From assembly GCF_000812865.1 (NCBI RefSeq), contig NZ_JSYL01000002.1, positions 496,001-560,000 of the forward strand: a stretch of DNA of 64,000 nt, read 5' to 3'. Positions 25,260-33,264 of this stretch are shown piece after piece. A program made the position numbers and the translations under genes. This DNA is from Kaistella jeonii (GTDB lineage: Bacteria > Bacteroidota > Bacteroidia > Flavobacteriales > Weeksellaceae). Numbering within the stretch: the first letter of the stretch is position 1; each line of letters opens with the position of its first letter. The notes beneath the pieces are model-generated. The model made no database searches, had not been told where the DNA came from, and saw nothing but the letters and a program-made list of their open reading frames with translations.

Positions 25260-26093
25260 TTATTTTTTGAAGATCAACATTTTTACATTGCCTTCTTCTC
25301 TATTATTGATGTGAACTTCGTAATTTTTATCGGCAAGTTCTTCTAATAAATAAACAGGAACTCTTTTATGATTAATGAATAAAGCATTTCCATCCGGAAG
25401 TTCTTCTAATTCGGATAGAATCATTTCCATTGGTCCAGGCATTTCAAGTTCGCGTACATCGATTTCTTTGGTTTGTTCTTTGGCAAATTGATTGCAAATC
25501 GCCACGAAACTTTCTGCGTCATCCATATTCAATTTTTCCTCTGCTGTTACTGAAGAATGCGTTGCTTCTTTTTCTTTTTTCAAGAAATAGGTTTGAAACT
25601 CTTTATCATTAATGGTTTCAACGAAAGTTGCTTCCGCTTTTTCCTGTTTCAAAAGGTGAATTAAAGGCGTCGGTATAAAATTATTGATAATACACAGAAT
25701 TTTTCCCGGTTCAGTTGTTTTAAAGCGTCCCAAGATTTCCTTCAAAGGATCTGCTCCGTTATCAATAATTGGTCGAACATCATAAAAGTCAATATCTGAT
25801 TGATTTGCCTTTTGTAGCCAAGTCGGTTTCGGTTCTGCAATTGTTTCCTCTTTTGCGGAAGTTTCTTGTTCAAAAGTAAATCCAAGGGGAAGAAGAACGC
25901 GTTTAAATTCTTCAACGGTTGTTCCACCCATTTTTGCAGCCTCACCAATTGTAACTCGAGACGCCATCATTTTTCTTAGGATTGGATTTTTGAGTTTTTC
26001 TAAAGGTTTTGCCAAAGAAGCGATTGCATCTACACTTTTCGAATTGAATTTGATCAGTTCTGAAATTTTTGTTTTGGCAGTTATGTTTTCCAT
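25260..26093 (-). CDS. DUF2249 protein with an N-terminal ScdA_N/DUF1858-like domain
   Basis: A 277-residue soluble protein. Residues about 5-75 (ITAKTKISELIKFNS ... TIGEAAKMGG) form a helical domain like the N-terminus of ScdA/RIC and DUF1858. Then come two DUF2249 domains: about 100-175 (DFYDVRPIIDNGADPLKEIL) and about 210-277 (DVRELEMPGPMEMILSELE, HKRVPVYLLEEL). DUF2249 is common in proteins of nitric-oxide and denitrification clusters. It abuts the oxidase-like gene with no gap (stop to start). The preceding gene lacks such a helical domain, so the usual RIC domains seem split between two proteins. Confidence 0.8.
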   Translation of the reverse strand: MENITAKTKISELIKFNSKSVDAIASLAKPLEKLKNPILRKMMASRVTIGEAAKMGGTTVEEFKRVLLPLGFTFEQETSAKEETIAEPKPTWLQKANQSDIDFYDVRPIIDNGADPLKEILGRFKTTEPGKILCIINNFIPTPLIHLLKQEKAEATFVETINDKEFQTYFLKKEKEATHSSVTAEEKLNMDDAESFVAICNQFAKEQTKEIDVRELEMPGPMEMILSELEELPDGNALFINHKRVPVYLLEELADKNYEVHINNREEGNVKMLIFKK

Positions 26094-26164
26094 AATAGGT
26101 TGTGTTCTATATTTTAGAAGTAAATCGTTTTATTATTGGCAAATTTGCTGAGGAGCGAAATCTG

Positions 26165-26252
26165 CAGCCCGGCTTGAGTGAAGCTCATTTTTTTTGCGTT
26201 GGCTAAAGCTTTGGCAAAAAATAGCGGGAACGGAAGACGGAAAAAGCTGCCC
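26165..26252 (-). repeat. Dispersed REP-like intergenic element (copy B), inside an operon
   Basis: On the minus strand it reads GGGCAGCTTTTTCCG..., CCGTTCCCGC, T-run, CCAAAGCTTTAGCC, A-run, GAGCTTCACTC, GCCGGGCTG. The order of blocks is the same as in copy A at 10974-11069, and the middle matches copy C at 5738-5817. It occupies most of the 229-base gap between the two DUF2249 genes. Confidence 0.75.
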
Positions 26253-26322
26253 AAAAAAATATTTACTTTTACTAAAAAAACTGCAGACCTCATAAAACCG
26301 GTGAGTTCTGCAGTAATTTCCA

Positions 26323-27447
26323 TTAATTTAATTTTGCCAATTCTGCATCTAACTGAATTGCTTTCGGAAAAAGAATATTATTTTCCAAATCAATATGGGT
26401 TTGTAAATCGCTTTCGAATTCCTGCATTTTTTTAAAAAGAAATTCGTACGAACTGCACGCATCGGCTGGAAGTGTATAATCGTTGGTCAATTTTCTGAAG
26501 AATGACAAATCTACACCTGCGATTTCGTGGTCTTTTAACAGCACTTTAATAGGTTCTTCGATTGAACCAATTTTATAGGTAGTTTCCGTTTCTGTATTTC
26601 TAGTTTTAGCCACAATTTGCTTAATTACAGGAAATAAAACCTCTTCTTCTCTTACGGTATTGTCTAATAAATCCTGCAAAAAATGATACATTATGGTTGA
26701 AACTCGGTTCAATTCCGGATGATTATCGCCGTGATGTTCTGCGACTTTTATAGCTAAATCATTTAGATTTTCGGCGTTATCTTTGATGTAACGGTGATGT
26801 GTATTTACAATATAATCGGTTAGAAAATCGAGTTCCCACTTGTCATAATCATAAATTGGGGCTTTACCGGCTTCCACCTTTTTATCACTGCTGCAGGCAA
26901 ACTGAACTCCTTTAGCTTTTAGCATTTCAGCTTTTTGAATGTCTTTTTCAGAGATGGTTCCGGCTGTTTCGTTCACTGTATTTTTGGCGATTTGAACTTC
27001 ATATAATTCTGGCCCTTTTTGTAAATATTCCCAGGTAAAAATATCACCACGTTCTGCAATCAATTCGTAATAAAGTGGTTTTGGATCATGATCATTTTCG
27101 ATAATGAAACTTTCACCAGCTTTCAAAGCATCAAAATATTTAAAAATAGTTGGATGTTTAAACTTGGGTTCGATGGCAGTTACATTTAATCTTTCTACCT
27201 CTTTTTGCTCTTCTAAAGGATTTTTACAAATTCTTACGACAAATAATTCTGGCCCTTTTTCGAGGTATTCCCAGGTAAAAATATTTCCTCTTTCACCGAT
27301 CAGTTCATAATAAAGTGGTTTTGGATCGTGGTCATTTTCGATGACGAATTCTTCGCCAGGTTGCAAGGCGTCAAAATATTTAAAAATAGTAGGATGTTTC
27401 AACCGAGGTTCTAATTTGGTTACATCTAAAGTTTCTACTGTTGCCAT
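26323..27447 (-). CDS. Tandem DUF2249-hemerythrin fusion (RIC/ScdA-like)
   Basis: A 374-residue protein. The first 155 residues are two nearly identical DUF2249 repeats (each with LKHPTIFKYFDAL or FKHPTIFKYFDAL, then ENDHDPKPLYYELI). A short GVQFACSSDKK segment recalls the end of the ScdA N-domain, and residues about 195-374 form the hemerythrin-like di-iron domain, with ligand His/Glu candidates in NTHHRYIK, AEHHGDNHPE, REEEVLFP, KDHEIAG and THIDLENNILFP. RIC proteins repair Fe-S clusters after nitric oxide and oxidative stress. It lies 66 bases downstream of an Rrf2 regulator. Confidence 0.85.
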   Translation of the reverse strand: MATVETLDVTKLEPRLKHPTIFKYFDALQPGEEFVIENDHDPKPLYYELIGERGNIFTWEYLEKGPELFVVRICKNPLEEQKEVERLNVTAIEPKFKHPTIFKYFDALKAGESFIIENDHDPKPLYYELIAERGDIFTWEYLQKGPELYEVQIAKNTVNETAGTISEKDIQKAEMLKAKGVQFACSSDKKVEAGKAPIYDYDKWELDFLTDYIVNTHHRYIKDNAENLNDLAIKVAEHHGDNHPELNRVSTIMYHFLQDLLDNTVREEEVLFPVIKQIVAKTRNTETETTYKIGSIEEPIKVLLKDHEIAGVDLSFFRKLTNDYTLPADACSSYEFLFKKMQEFESDLQTHIDLENNILFPKAIQLDAELAKLN

Positions 27448-27471
27448 TTCTTATAATTTTTTTAGTTAAAT

Positions 27472-27498
27472 AAGTATTGTTAAATTTTAATAAAAGTT
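27472..27498. promoter_or_regulatory. Candidate operator upstream of the DUF2249-hemerythrin gene
   Basis: An AT-rich dyad (AAGTATTGTTAA / TTAATAAAAGTT, nine of twelve positions paired, 3-base centre) sits between the Rrf2 gene and the hemerythrin gene. It is a possible Rrf2 binding site; this is inference from position. Confidence 0.35.
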
Positions 27499-27513
27499 TT
27501 TTTAGTGCATCAA

Positions 27514-27948
27514 TTATCCTCTTCTCAATTGTAATTTTTCGACGGAATTTTCTTTCCTAAATTGGTTCAAGGTTGTTTTGCCATAAATTTCATGCAATTG
27601 ATCTCTTGCTTCTTTGTAGGTATTATGAATGGGACAAGGATTGGTTTCTGAACAAAAAGCCAAACCGAGACCGCACCCTTCGAACATTTTATTACCATCG
27701 ATCGCAGTGATAATATCTGCGAGAGAATGTTTTGCTTCTTCATCGGAAATATAAAAACCGCCGTATCTTCCTTTTGAGGATTGTAGAAATCCCTGTTTGC
27801 TCAAACCTTGAAGAATTTTTCCAATAAAAAGTTCGGGCGAATTTATTTTTCCTGAAATTTCTTTGATGTTGATCGTACTTCCATCGCCCGATTGCTGTGC
27901 GATATAAATCATAGCTCTTAAAGCATATTCACAGGTTTTTGATAACAT
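27514..27948 (-). CDS. Rrf2-family Fe-S transcriptional regulator (NsrR/IscR-like)
   Basis: A 144-residue winged-helix regulator: MLSKTCEYALRAMIYIA at the N-terminus and the dimerisation helix at the C-terminus. It keeps the cluster ligands of the family at almost IscR positions: Cys92, Cys99, Cys105 and His108 (GCGLGLAFCSETNPCPIH). Such proteins sense nitric oxide (NsrR) or cluster status (IscR) through an Fe-S centre. It is the first gene of the operon of RIC-like proteins, so a nitric-oxide sensing role is favoured. A -7 element TATCTTTG lies at 27968-27975 (minus strand), 19 bases upstream of ATG. Confidence 0.88.
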   Translation of the reverse strand: MLSKTCEYALRAMIYIAQQSGDGSTINIKEISGKINSPELFIGKILQGLSKQGFLQSSKGRYGGFYISDEEAKHSLADIITAIDGNKMFEGCGLGLAFCSETNPCPIHNTYKEARDQLHEIYGKTTLNQFRKENSVEKLQLRRG

Positions 27949-27967
27949 AAATTCGATTTCTATATTA

Positions 27968-27975
27968 CAAAGATA
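27968..27975 (-). promoter_or_regulatory. -7 promoter element of the Rrf2 operon
   Basis: On the minus strand TATCTTTG, 19-base leader before ATG 27948. Confidence 0.5.
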
Positions 27976-28084
27976 TAAAATATTTTTAAATCGGACTAAT
28001 TTGTCTTAATTAGGATTAGGAATAATTATAGATTTTTATTTAGATAACATTATGATGAAAATATTAATGGGAAAAACATTATGC

Positions 28085-28113
28085 AAAAAAAACCGCCTCA
28101 AAAAATGAGGCGG
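28085..28113 (-). terminator. Rho-independent terminator of the DUF5689 gene
   Basis: CCGCCTCA / TGAGGCGG perfect 8-bp stem with an A5 loop; on the minus strand it is followed by a T-run, and it lies 29 bases after the DUF5689 stop. Confidence 0.9.
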
Positions 28114-28141
28114 CTTCTTTTATAGAAATAGGAAACTATTA

Positions 28142-30223
28142 TTATTTAGTACCTTTTACTTTAAAGTTATCAAGTTCCCAAGTTGTAGAGAATCCTGACG
28201 TCGAAGTATATTTAAATGCAAACCAAACATCTTTGTTAACGTAGTTTTTTAAATTTACCCGACCTGAACTTACAAATCCGTTGAAATTATCTATATCAGT
28301 ATCAAAAGCTGCATTAAGTTTCGTCCAGTTTGTAGTCGTAGCATCACCTGTGTAATTTTCGGTAACATAAAGTTCCAGTGATACAAGACCATTACTACTA
28401 TATCTTCCGTCGGATTCAAAAGATACAAAAGCATCCTTATATCCTGAAAGAGAGATTTTATTCTTCGTAATAAGCCAGTCTAAATTTGGTTGGCGATAAC
28501 CATCGATGTAAGCACTTGGTCTTGGATTACCATAAGTGGTAGTTGACCAAACTTGTGTACCTAAAACATTTTTGGTATCCCACTTTGCTAATAAAGTATC
28601 GAAACCGTCTTCATAAATAGTAGTGAAAATTTGAGGAACCGTTCCATCGCAGCGTGCATTACCAAAATTGGCATTGATTTGTTTTGGAACCAGTAACTGG
28701 TATTTTCCATTAGCATAAGTTACGATTGCGTAAACATCACCTTTCCCTCCATCGGTTTCAGCCCCTGCAAAAGTCGCTGAAGTATTGGTTTTCAAAATGA
28801 TTTTGTTGCCGCTACAATCTTCTAATGTTATAGCTGCTGGTGCGTAAGATTTGTATAAATCATCAGCAATAACCTCAACATCTTTAATTTTGATCCATCG
28901 ACCAACATCAGCAGTTGTTAGCTGAGGGATTGTTCTTTCTGTAGGTACCGGAGCCGAAACGTTCGCATTGCTATCAAAGAAAGTATTGTAAACACTAGCT
29001 TCTAATATGGGCGCAAATATTGTTCCGCTAAGTCGACCTAGTTGAATCTCCCCATTTACATTAGAAACAGCAAGTCCTTTTAATTTTATATAAATTGCTT
29101 TACCTACTCTAAAACGAGCATCCTGATAAAGATTTGCCTTATTGACATTGATACGAATTCCACCAGTTTCATCTTCCGCATAAATAGATTGGGTAAGATT
29201 AGCCGCTTCGTCGTTTGCAGTTACTTTTACTTTAAGTAAGAAATCACCCGTAATTTGACTTGAAGCTCCTGATAAAAGTTGCTTGGTTTCTGCTACCGTT
29301 TTGGTCGTTAATCCTGTTTGATCTAATATACAAGGATTGGTTGCAATACCGTCTTTTCTAGGGAAGTTTTTCATTGCCGCTAAATCAGCCGCTTTATTAA
29401 TATACAATTGGAAAGTACTGTTGAATTTACTGAATACACCAATAAATGCTCCGTTTCCGGCAGGTACAAGTTGATTTGCAAATGAAGCAAAACCACTATT
29501 TCTTACGGTTGCAGTTCCTGTATAATTGTTAGCAGCAGTACTCCAACCTTCACCAATTTGTCTGTCTACTGTAAATCCGTCTGGAGCGTAATTTGCACAA
29601 AGTGAATTCTTGGTAAACTCAACATCATTCACCTGAATCAATGCACCTAAAATATTATTATTCGAATTAAATTCTGAAATTTTCAAAACTTTAGGAACAA
29701 TATTTTCTCTTATCGTACAAGATCTGAACATGCGGGATGGAAGCAATTTTTCAGGAATTCTTGAAACTCCATCTGGTAAACCGGCAGCATCTGATTTTGC
29801 ATCTCTAACTCCGAGTTGTACTAAACTACCATACGTTCCCAAAGAAAGACCTGCTAATTTGATATAGATCTTGCTCCCTTGTGGAAATTTAGTGTACGTA
29901 CTCACCGCATCAACACTGATGGTAAAACCTTGGGTAGGATTTACTGGTGCGTCCTGAATATAAATAGTTTTGTAAATATTTCCTGTTTCATCTGTGGATG
30001 ATACGTAACCTTCCATGATGGCAGTTGAAGTATCAGGGAAATCATATCGTGCACTGCCGTGCAAAGCTTTCACCTGAGCAATTGTTAATGTTGCGACAAG
30101 ATCCTGACATTGATAACCGTCTAAATTCGGTGCATCATATTTATCATCGTGTACACAACCTGTAAGAAACAGCGCAGTGAAAGCGATTAATAAAACCTTA
30201 AAAAATGAATTATATTTTTTCAT
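28142..30223 (-). CDS. DUF5689 outer-surface lipoprotein
   Basis: A 693-residue lipoprotein: lipobox FLTGC with Cys23. Two DUF5689-type modules (around residues 45-250 and 300-450) show the same blocks (EGYVSSTDETGNIYKTIYIQD; KIYIKLAGLSLG and KAIYIKLKGLAVS). Similar OB-fold domains occur in extracellular nucleases. The C-terminal about 150 residues (YEDGFDTLLAKWDTK..., DWLITKNKISLSG) look like a choice-of-anchor J / jelly-roll module. It lies 19 bases downstream of a TonB receptor, suggesting that the pair captures and imports a substrate. Confidence 0.85.
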   Translation of the reverse strand: MKKYNSFFKVLLIAFTALFLTGCVHDDKYDAPNLDGYQCQDLVATLTIAQVKALHGSARYDFPDTSTAIMEGYVSSTDETGNIYKTIYIQDAPVNPTQGFTISVDAVSTYTKFPQGSKIYIKLAGLSLGTYGSLVQLGVRDAKSDAAGLPDGVSRIPEKLLPSRMFRSCTIRENIVPKVLKISEFNSNNNILGALIQVNDVEFTKNSLCANYAPDGFTVDRQIGEGWSTAANNYTGTATVRNSGFASFANQLVPAGNGAFIGVFSKFNSTFQLYINKAADLAAMKNFPRKDGIATNPCILDQTGLTTKTVAETKQLLSGASSQITGDFLLKVKVTANDEAANLTQSIYAEDETGGIRINVNKANLYQDARFRVGKAIYIKLKGLAVSNVNGEIQLGRLSGTIFAPILEASVYNTFFDSNANVSAPVPTERTIPQLTTADVGRWIKIKDVEVIADDLYKSYAPAAITLEDCSGNKIILKTNTSATFAGAETDGGKGDVYAIVTYANGKYQLLVPKQINANFGNARCDGTVPQIFTTIYEDGFDTLLAKWDTKNVLGTQVWSTTTYGNPRPSAYIDGYRQPNLDWLITKNKISLSGYKDAFVSFESDGRYSSNGLVSLELYVTENYTGDATTTNWTKLNAAFDTDIDNFNGFVSSGRVNLKNYVNKDVWFAFKYTSTSGFSTTWELDNFKVKGTK

Positions 30224-30242
30224 TTGGATATATTATTATTAA

Positions 30243-33020
30243 TTAAAACCTTAAATAAACGTTTGCGAAGAAAGTAGTTCCTCTATCATACCATAATTTT
30301 GGTCCGAACAAAGGTTTGTCTCTTTGTGCATCAGCAAAAGCTTCCGGGAAGTTAACTGATCTACCTTGCTCAAATCCTCCTGTTACGTAATTTCTGTTGT
30401 TCAAAATGTTGTTTACACTTAAACTAAGACCCATTCTGTATTTTCCGAACATGAATGATTTTCCAGCATTTGCATTTAACATAAACTGATCATCAAACTT
30501 TTTCTGATCCGTAATAAGCGCTAAATTTTCTGGTGTTACGCCAGGATAAAGATGTCCTGTTGGATCTGTATATAGCGTTGGAGTTTTGTTCAGTGCAGAA
30601 AAATCTAAATACTGATCTTGCAAATAATTTGCAGTTGCACCAATCCACCAATATTTTGGAGAGTTGTATCTCAATCCTACCGAATAGGCTTTTTGTGGAG
30701 TTCCAGCAATTTTGTAATCTTTAATATTCGCAATACCAAAATCTCTGATCGGATTACCATAATTTTTCACAGTTGTATCATCAGCAGTGAGTACTCTAGG
30801 ATTATTGGTAATTCTATAATCACCGTAACTTCCTACAGCTGTTGCGCTCAATGTTGGCGTAATTTTTACTTCTGCACCTAATTCCAAACCTTTGTAGCTC
30901 TTGTTAACTCCACTAAGGATTTCAGCTACCAAAGCATTACCTTGATCTACAACGGAAGAAGATATATCTGCATAATAACGGGAGATTTCTGTCGCATTAT
31001 TAATGGTAGTGTAGTAACCACTCAATCGAATTTTCAAAGTTTGTCCTCTTAAAACATAACTCAAATCATTAGAATTGATGATCTGGTTTTCTACATTAGG
31101 CGTAATCATATTACTTACCCGCGGATTAATGAAGATTTCATTAAGAGTTGGTGCCAAACTGAAGAATGCTCCGTTATAAACAATAAAGTTTTTACCGTTT
31201 ATTTTATAGGTCACTTTTCCTTTGATTCCGGCATCAAATGAATTGTAAATATCACTTTTACCTTTACTTCCTGGGTAATAATGGTGTCTGAATTTACCAT
31301 CTCTCTGTGAATCTGCGAACGAGGTAAATATTGATCCTACTACATTCCATTTCGGTAAATCTATTTCTGTAGAAGCATTGAAACTATACTGATTTCTCAA
31401 TAAATCGTAAGAATACTGCGTTCTGTCTCCTACTTTAATTTTTGCATTCGGGTTATCTAAATCGTAAGGCTGATCGTTTCCGAAAGCATTAAGATTTGTT
31501 CCATACAAACCTCCTAAAAGATCTTTCATCTCTCTAAAATTATCTGATTTTAAATTCTGATAGCTAAAGTTAAGATTCAATTTCCAGTTAGAGGCTAATT
31601 TGGTATCAAAATGCGATACAAAATTGATGGTTTTATCTTTGTTTACATCTTCAACAATGGTATAAATAGCAGCTTGTTCTTTTCCTGCCATATCATAACG
31701 ATTGACATAATTCGCATTATAAAGGTTATTCCAGTTAATTTGGCTTACATTCTGGTCATTTTGCCAAGCGTTTGTATTTGCATCAATATCTGATTGTGAA
31801 GCTCCTACAGACATTAAGTAACTTGGTAAATTTCTATAATAGGTTGGGTTCGGATCCGCAGCGTGGAACCAATCCAAACGGCTTCTTCCATCTCTACCAA
31901 ACTGGTAAGAAAGGGTGTTGTTCCAGTTACTGCTTTTACCAATTTTTAAATAATCGGTGATCATGAATACTGGTTCGAAAACTTTCCGGATACGGGAATT
32001 TCTTTTTTCCCCATCTTGCCATCCCCAATAAGAGTTGTAATCTTTACCCATTAAGTCATAAACCTCCTGCGTATTTGGTGAATTGCTCGCTCTATAAGTT
32101 GGAGCACCAAAAGCGGTAATATTAATAGCGTGTCTGCTGCTGAATTGTTTTTCAATCGCACCGAAGTATCCATAAGCATCTTGGTAAGTTCCCTTGATAA
32201 CTCCTTCATCTGCCCATCTTCTACTTGCAGAAAAAGTGAAAGCCCATCCTTTTTTAGATAAACCACTGGAATAAGTTGCCATCGCACGATGAAAATAACT
32301 TCTGTTCGTAAATGAATATGCCAAAGAAGTTTGTTTTCTGTAGCTAGAAGCTCTTGTATTGTAATAAACTACTCCACCCAAGTTTCCAAAAGAATATTCA
32401 GAAGGCGTAATATTATCTACAGATTCGTAAGGATATCTTGTAACATCATTCAAACCTCCCCAGTTGCTAAAATCAACTTTTCCATCATCACCTTTAGACA
32501 TTGAAATTCCGTTGAAAAGCACATCTTCATATCTATTTTCTACTCCTCTTGGTCGGAACCAATACGCTCCCAATTCGAACGCGGTAACATTTTGGAAAGT
32601 ATCTCTACCTGAACTTAGAAGTCCTACCGTAGGTTGCATAGAAGAACCTCCTTCAGAACTGTCGTTAGCAGAATCATCGATGACCATTACTCCAGCATTT
32701 GGATTTGCGGTTACACCTAAACTGATGACTCCCAAATCTTTTCTTTTTTCATCGGCAGCTACATCAAATTCGATTAATTTCGTTTCGAAACTTTGTCTTG
32801 AAACTGTAATTTGGTAGTGTCCTGGTTTTACATCTACAAACTGAAAGTAACCAATTTTGTCGGCTTTTACATCATCTGCAGATTGTCCAAGACCAATCGT
32901 TGCATTCTCAATTGGTTTTCCCTCCCCATCTTTTACATAAGCATAAACCGTGGTTTGTGCGAAATAAAATGATGCAGGAAGCAAAGTAAACAATGAGATT
33001 AAGGATAATTTTTTAATCAT
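30243..33020 (-). CDS. TonB-dependent receptor with carboxypeptidase-regulatory-like domain
   Basis: A 925-residue outer-membrane receptor. After the signal peptide (cleavage after SFYFAQ) comes a beta-sandwich regulatory-like domain (residues about 23-100: VYAYVKDGEGKPIENATIGL). A plug follows (AYWFRPRGVENRYEDVLFNG, NLGGVVYYNT). The barrel contains many aromatic strands and ends NVYLRF. The C-terminal Phe fits the outer-membrane signal. It is directly upstream of the DUF5689 lipoprotein and divergent from a secreted endonuclease/phosphatase-family protein, which suggests uptake of phosphate esters or nucleic-acid parts. Confidence 0.92.
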   Translation of the reverse strand: MIKKLSLISLFTLLPASFYFAQTTVYAYVKDGEGKPIENATIGLGQSADDVKADKIGYFQFVDVKPGHYQITVSRQSFETKLIEFDVAADEKRKDLGVISLGVTANPNAGVMVIDDSANDSSEGGSSMQPTVGLLSSGRDTFQNVTAFELGAYWFRPRGVENRYEDVLFNGISMSKGDDGKVDFSNWGGLNDVTRYPYESVDNITPSEYSFGNLGGVVYYNTRASSYRKQTSLAYSFTNRSYFHRAMATYSSGLSKKGWAFTFSASRRWADEGVIKGTYQDAYGYFGAIEKQFSSRHAINITAFGAPTYRASNSPNTQEVYDLMGKDYNSYWGWQDGEKRNSRIRKVFEPVFMITDYLKIGKSSNWNNTLSYQFGRDGRSRLDWFHAADPNPTYYRNLPSYLMSVGASQSDIDANTNAWQNDQNVSQINWNNLYNANYVNRYDMAGKEQAAIYTIVEDVNKDKTINFVSHFDTKLASNWKLNLNFSYQNLKSDNFREMKDLLGGLYGTNLNAFGNDQPYDLDNPNAKIKVGDRTQYSYDLLRNQYSFNASTEIDLPKWNVVGSIFTSFADSQRDGKFRHHYYPGSKGKSDIYNSFDAGIKGKVTYKINGKNFIVYNGAFFSLAPTLNEIFINPRVSNMITPNVENQIINSNDLSYVLRGQTLKIRLSGYYTTINNATEISRYYADISSSVVDQGNALVAEILSGVNKSYKGLELGAEVKITPTLSATAVGSYGDYRITNNPRVLTADDTTVKNYGNPIRDFGIANIKDYKIAGTPQKAYSVGLRYNSPKYWWIGATANYLQDQYLDFSALNKTPTLYTDPTGHLYPGVTPENLALITDQKKFDDQFMLNANAGKSFMFGKYRMGLSLSVNNILNNRNYVTGGFEQGRSVNFPEAFADAQRDKPLFGPKLWYDRGTTFFANVYLRF

Positions 33021-33069
33021 AACAAATTATTTAATTTCCCTTTTTAGATATCAATTTATTAAGGGGCAA

Positions 33070-33097
33070 CAAATTTAAACTTAATTTTTGTTAAGTT
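33070..33097 (-). promoter_or_regulatory. Promoter region of the TonB receptor with an inverted repeat
   Basis: On the minus strand TAAATTTG (33070-33077) is a -7 element. Just upstream, AACTTAA at 33078-33084 and TTAAGTT at 33091-33097 form a perfect 7-bp inverted repeat with a 6-nt centre, a possible operator. The 244-base divergent spacer (33021-33264) shows no gene. Confidence 0.45.
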
Positions 33098-33264
33098 AAA
33101 CATTTTTAACACTTTATTCTCATAAATACACCATAACAGTTATTAATATTATTTGTTCATGATGAATTTATGATTAACATCATATTTATGATTTTATTTA
33201 AGTGTTTTCATTAGAAAATTATTAGTAAATTTACCTCCTTAATTTTTTTACTATAATTTTCACA

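Noticed and set aside
26114..26435. Two open frames (69 and 85 codons) on opposite strands around 26.1-26.4 kb
   Set aside because: Both run through the REP-like element, whose lack of stops is incidental; composition is not protein-like, and one overlaps the end of the hemerythrin gene.
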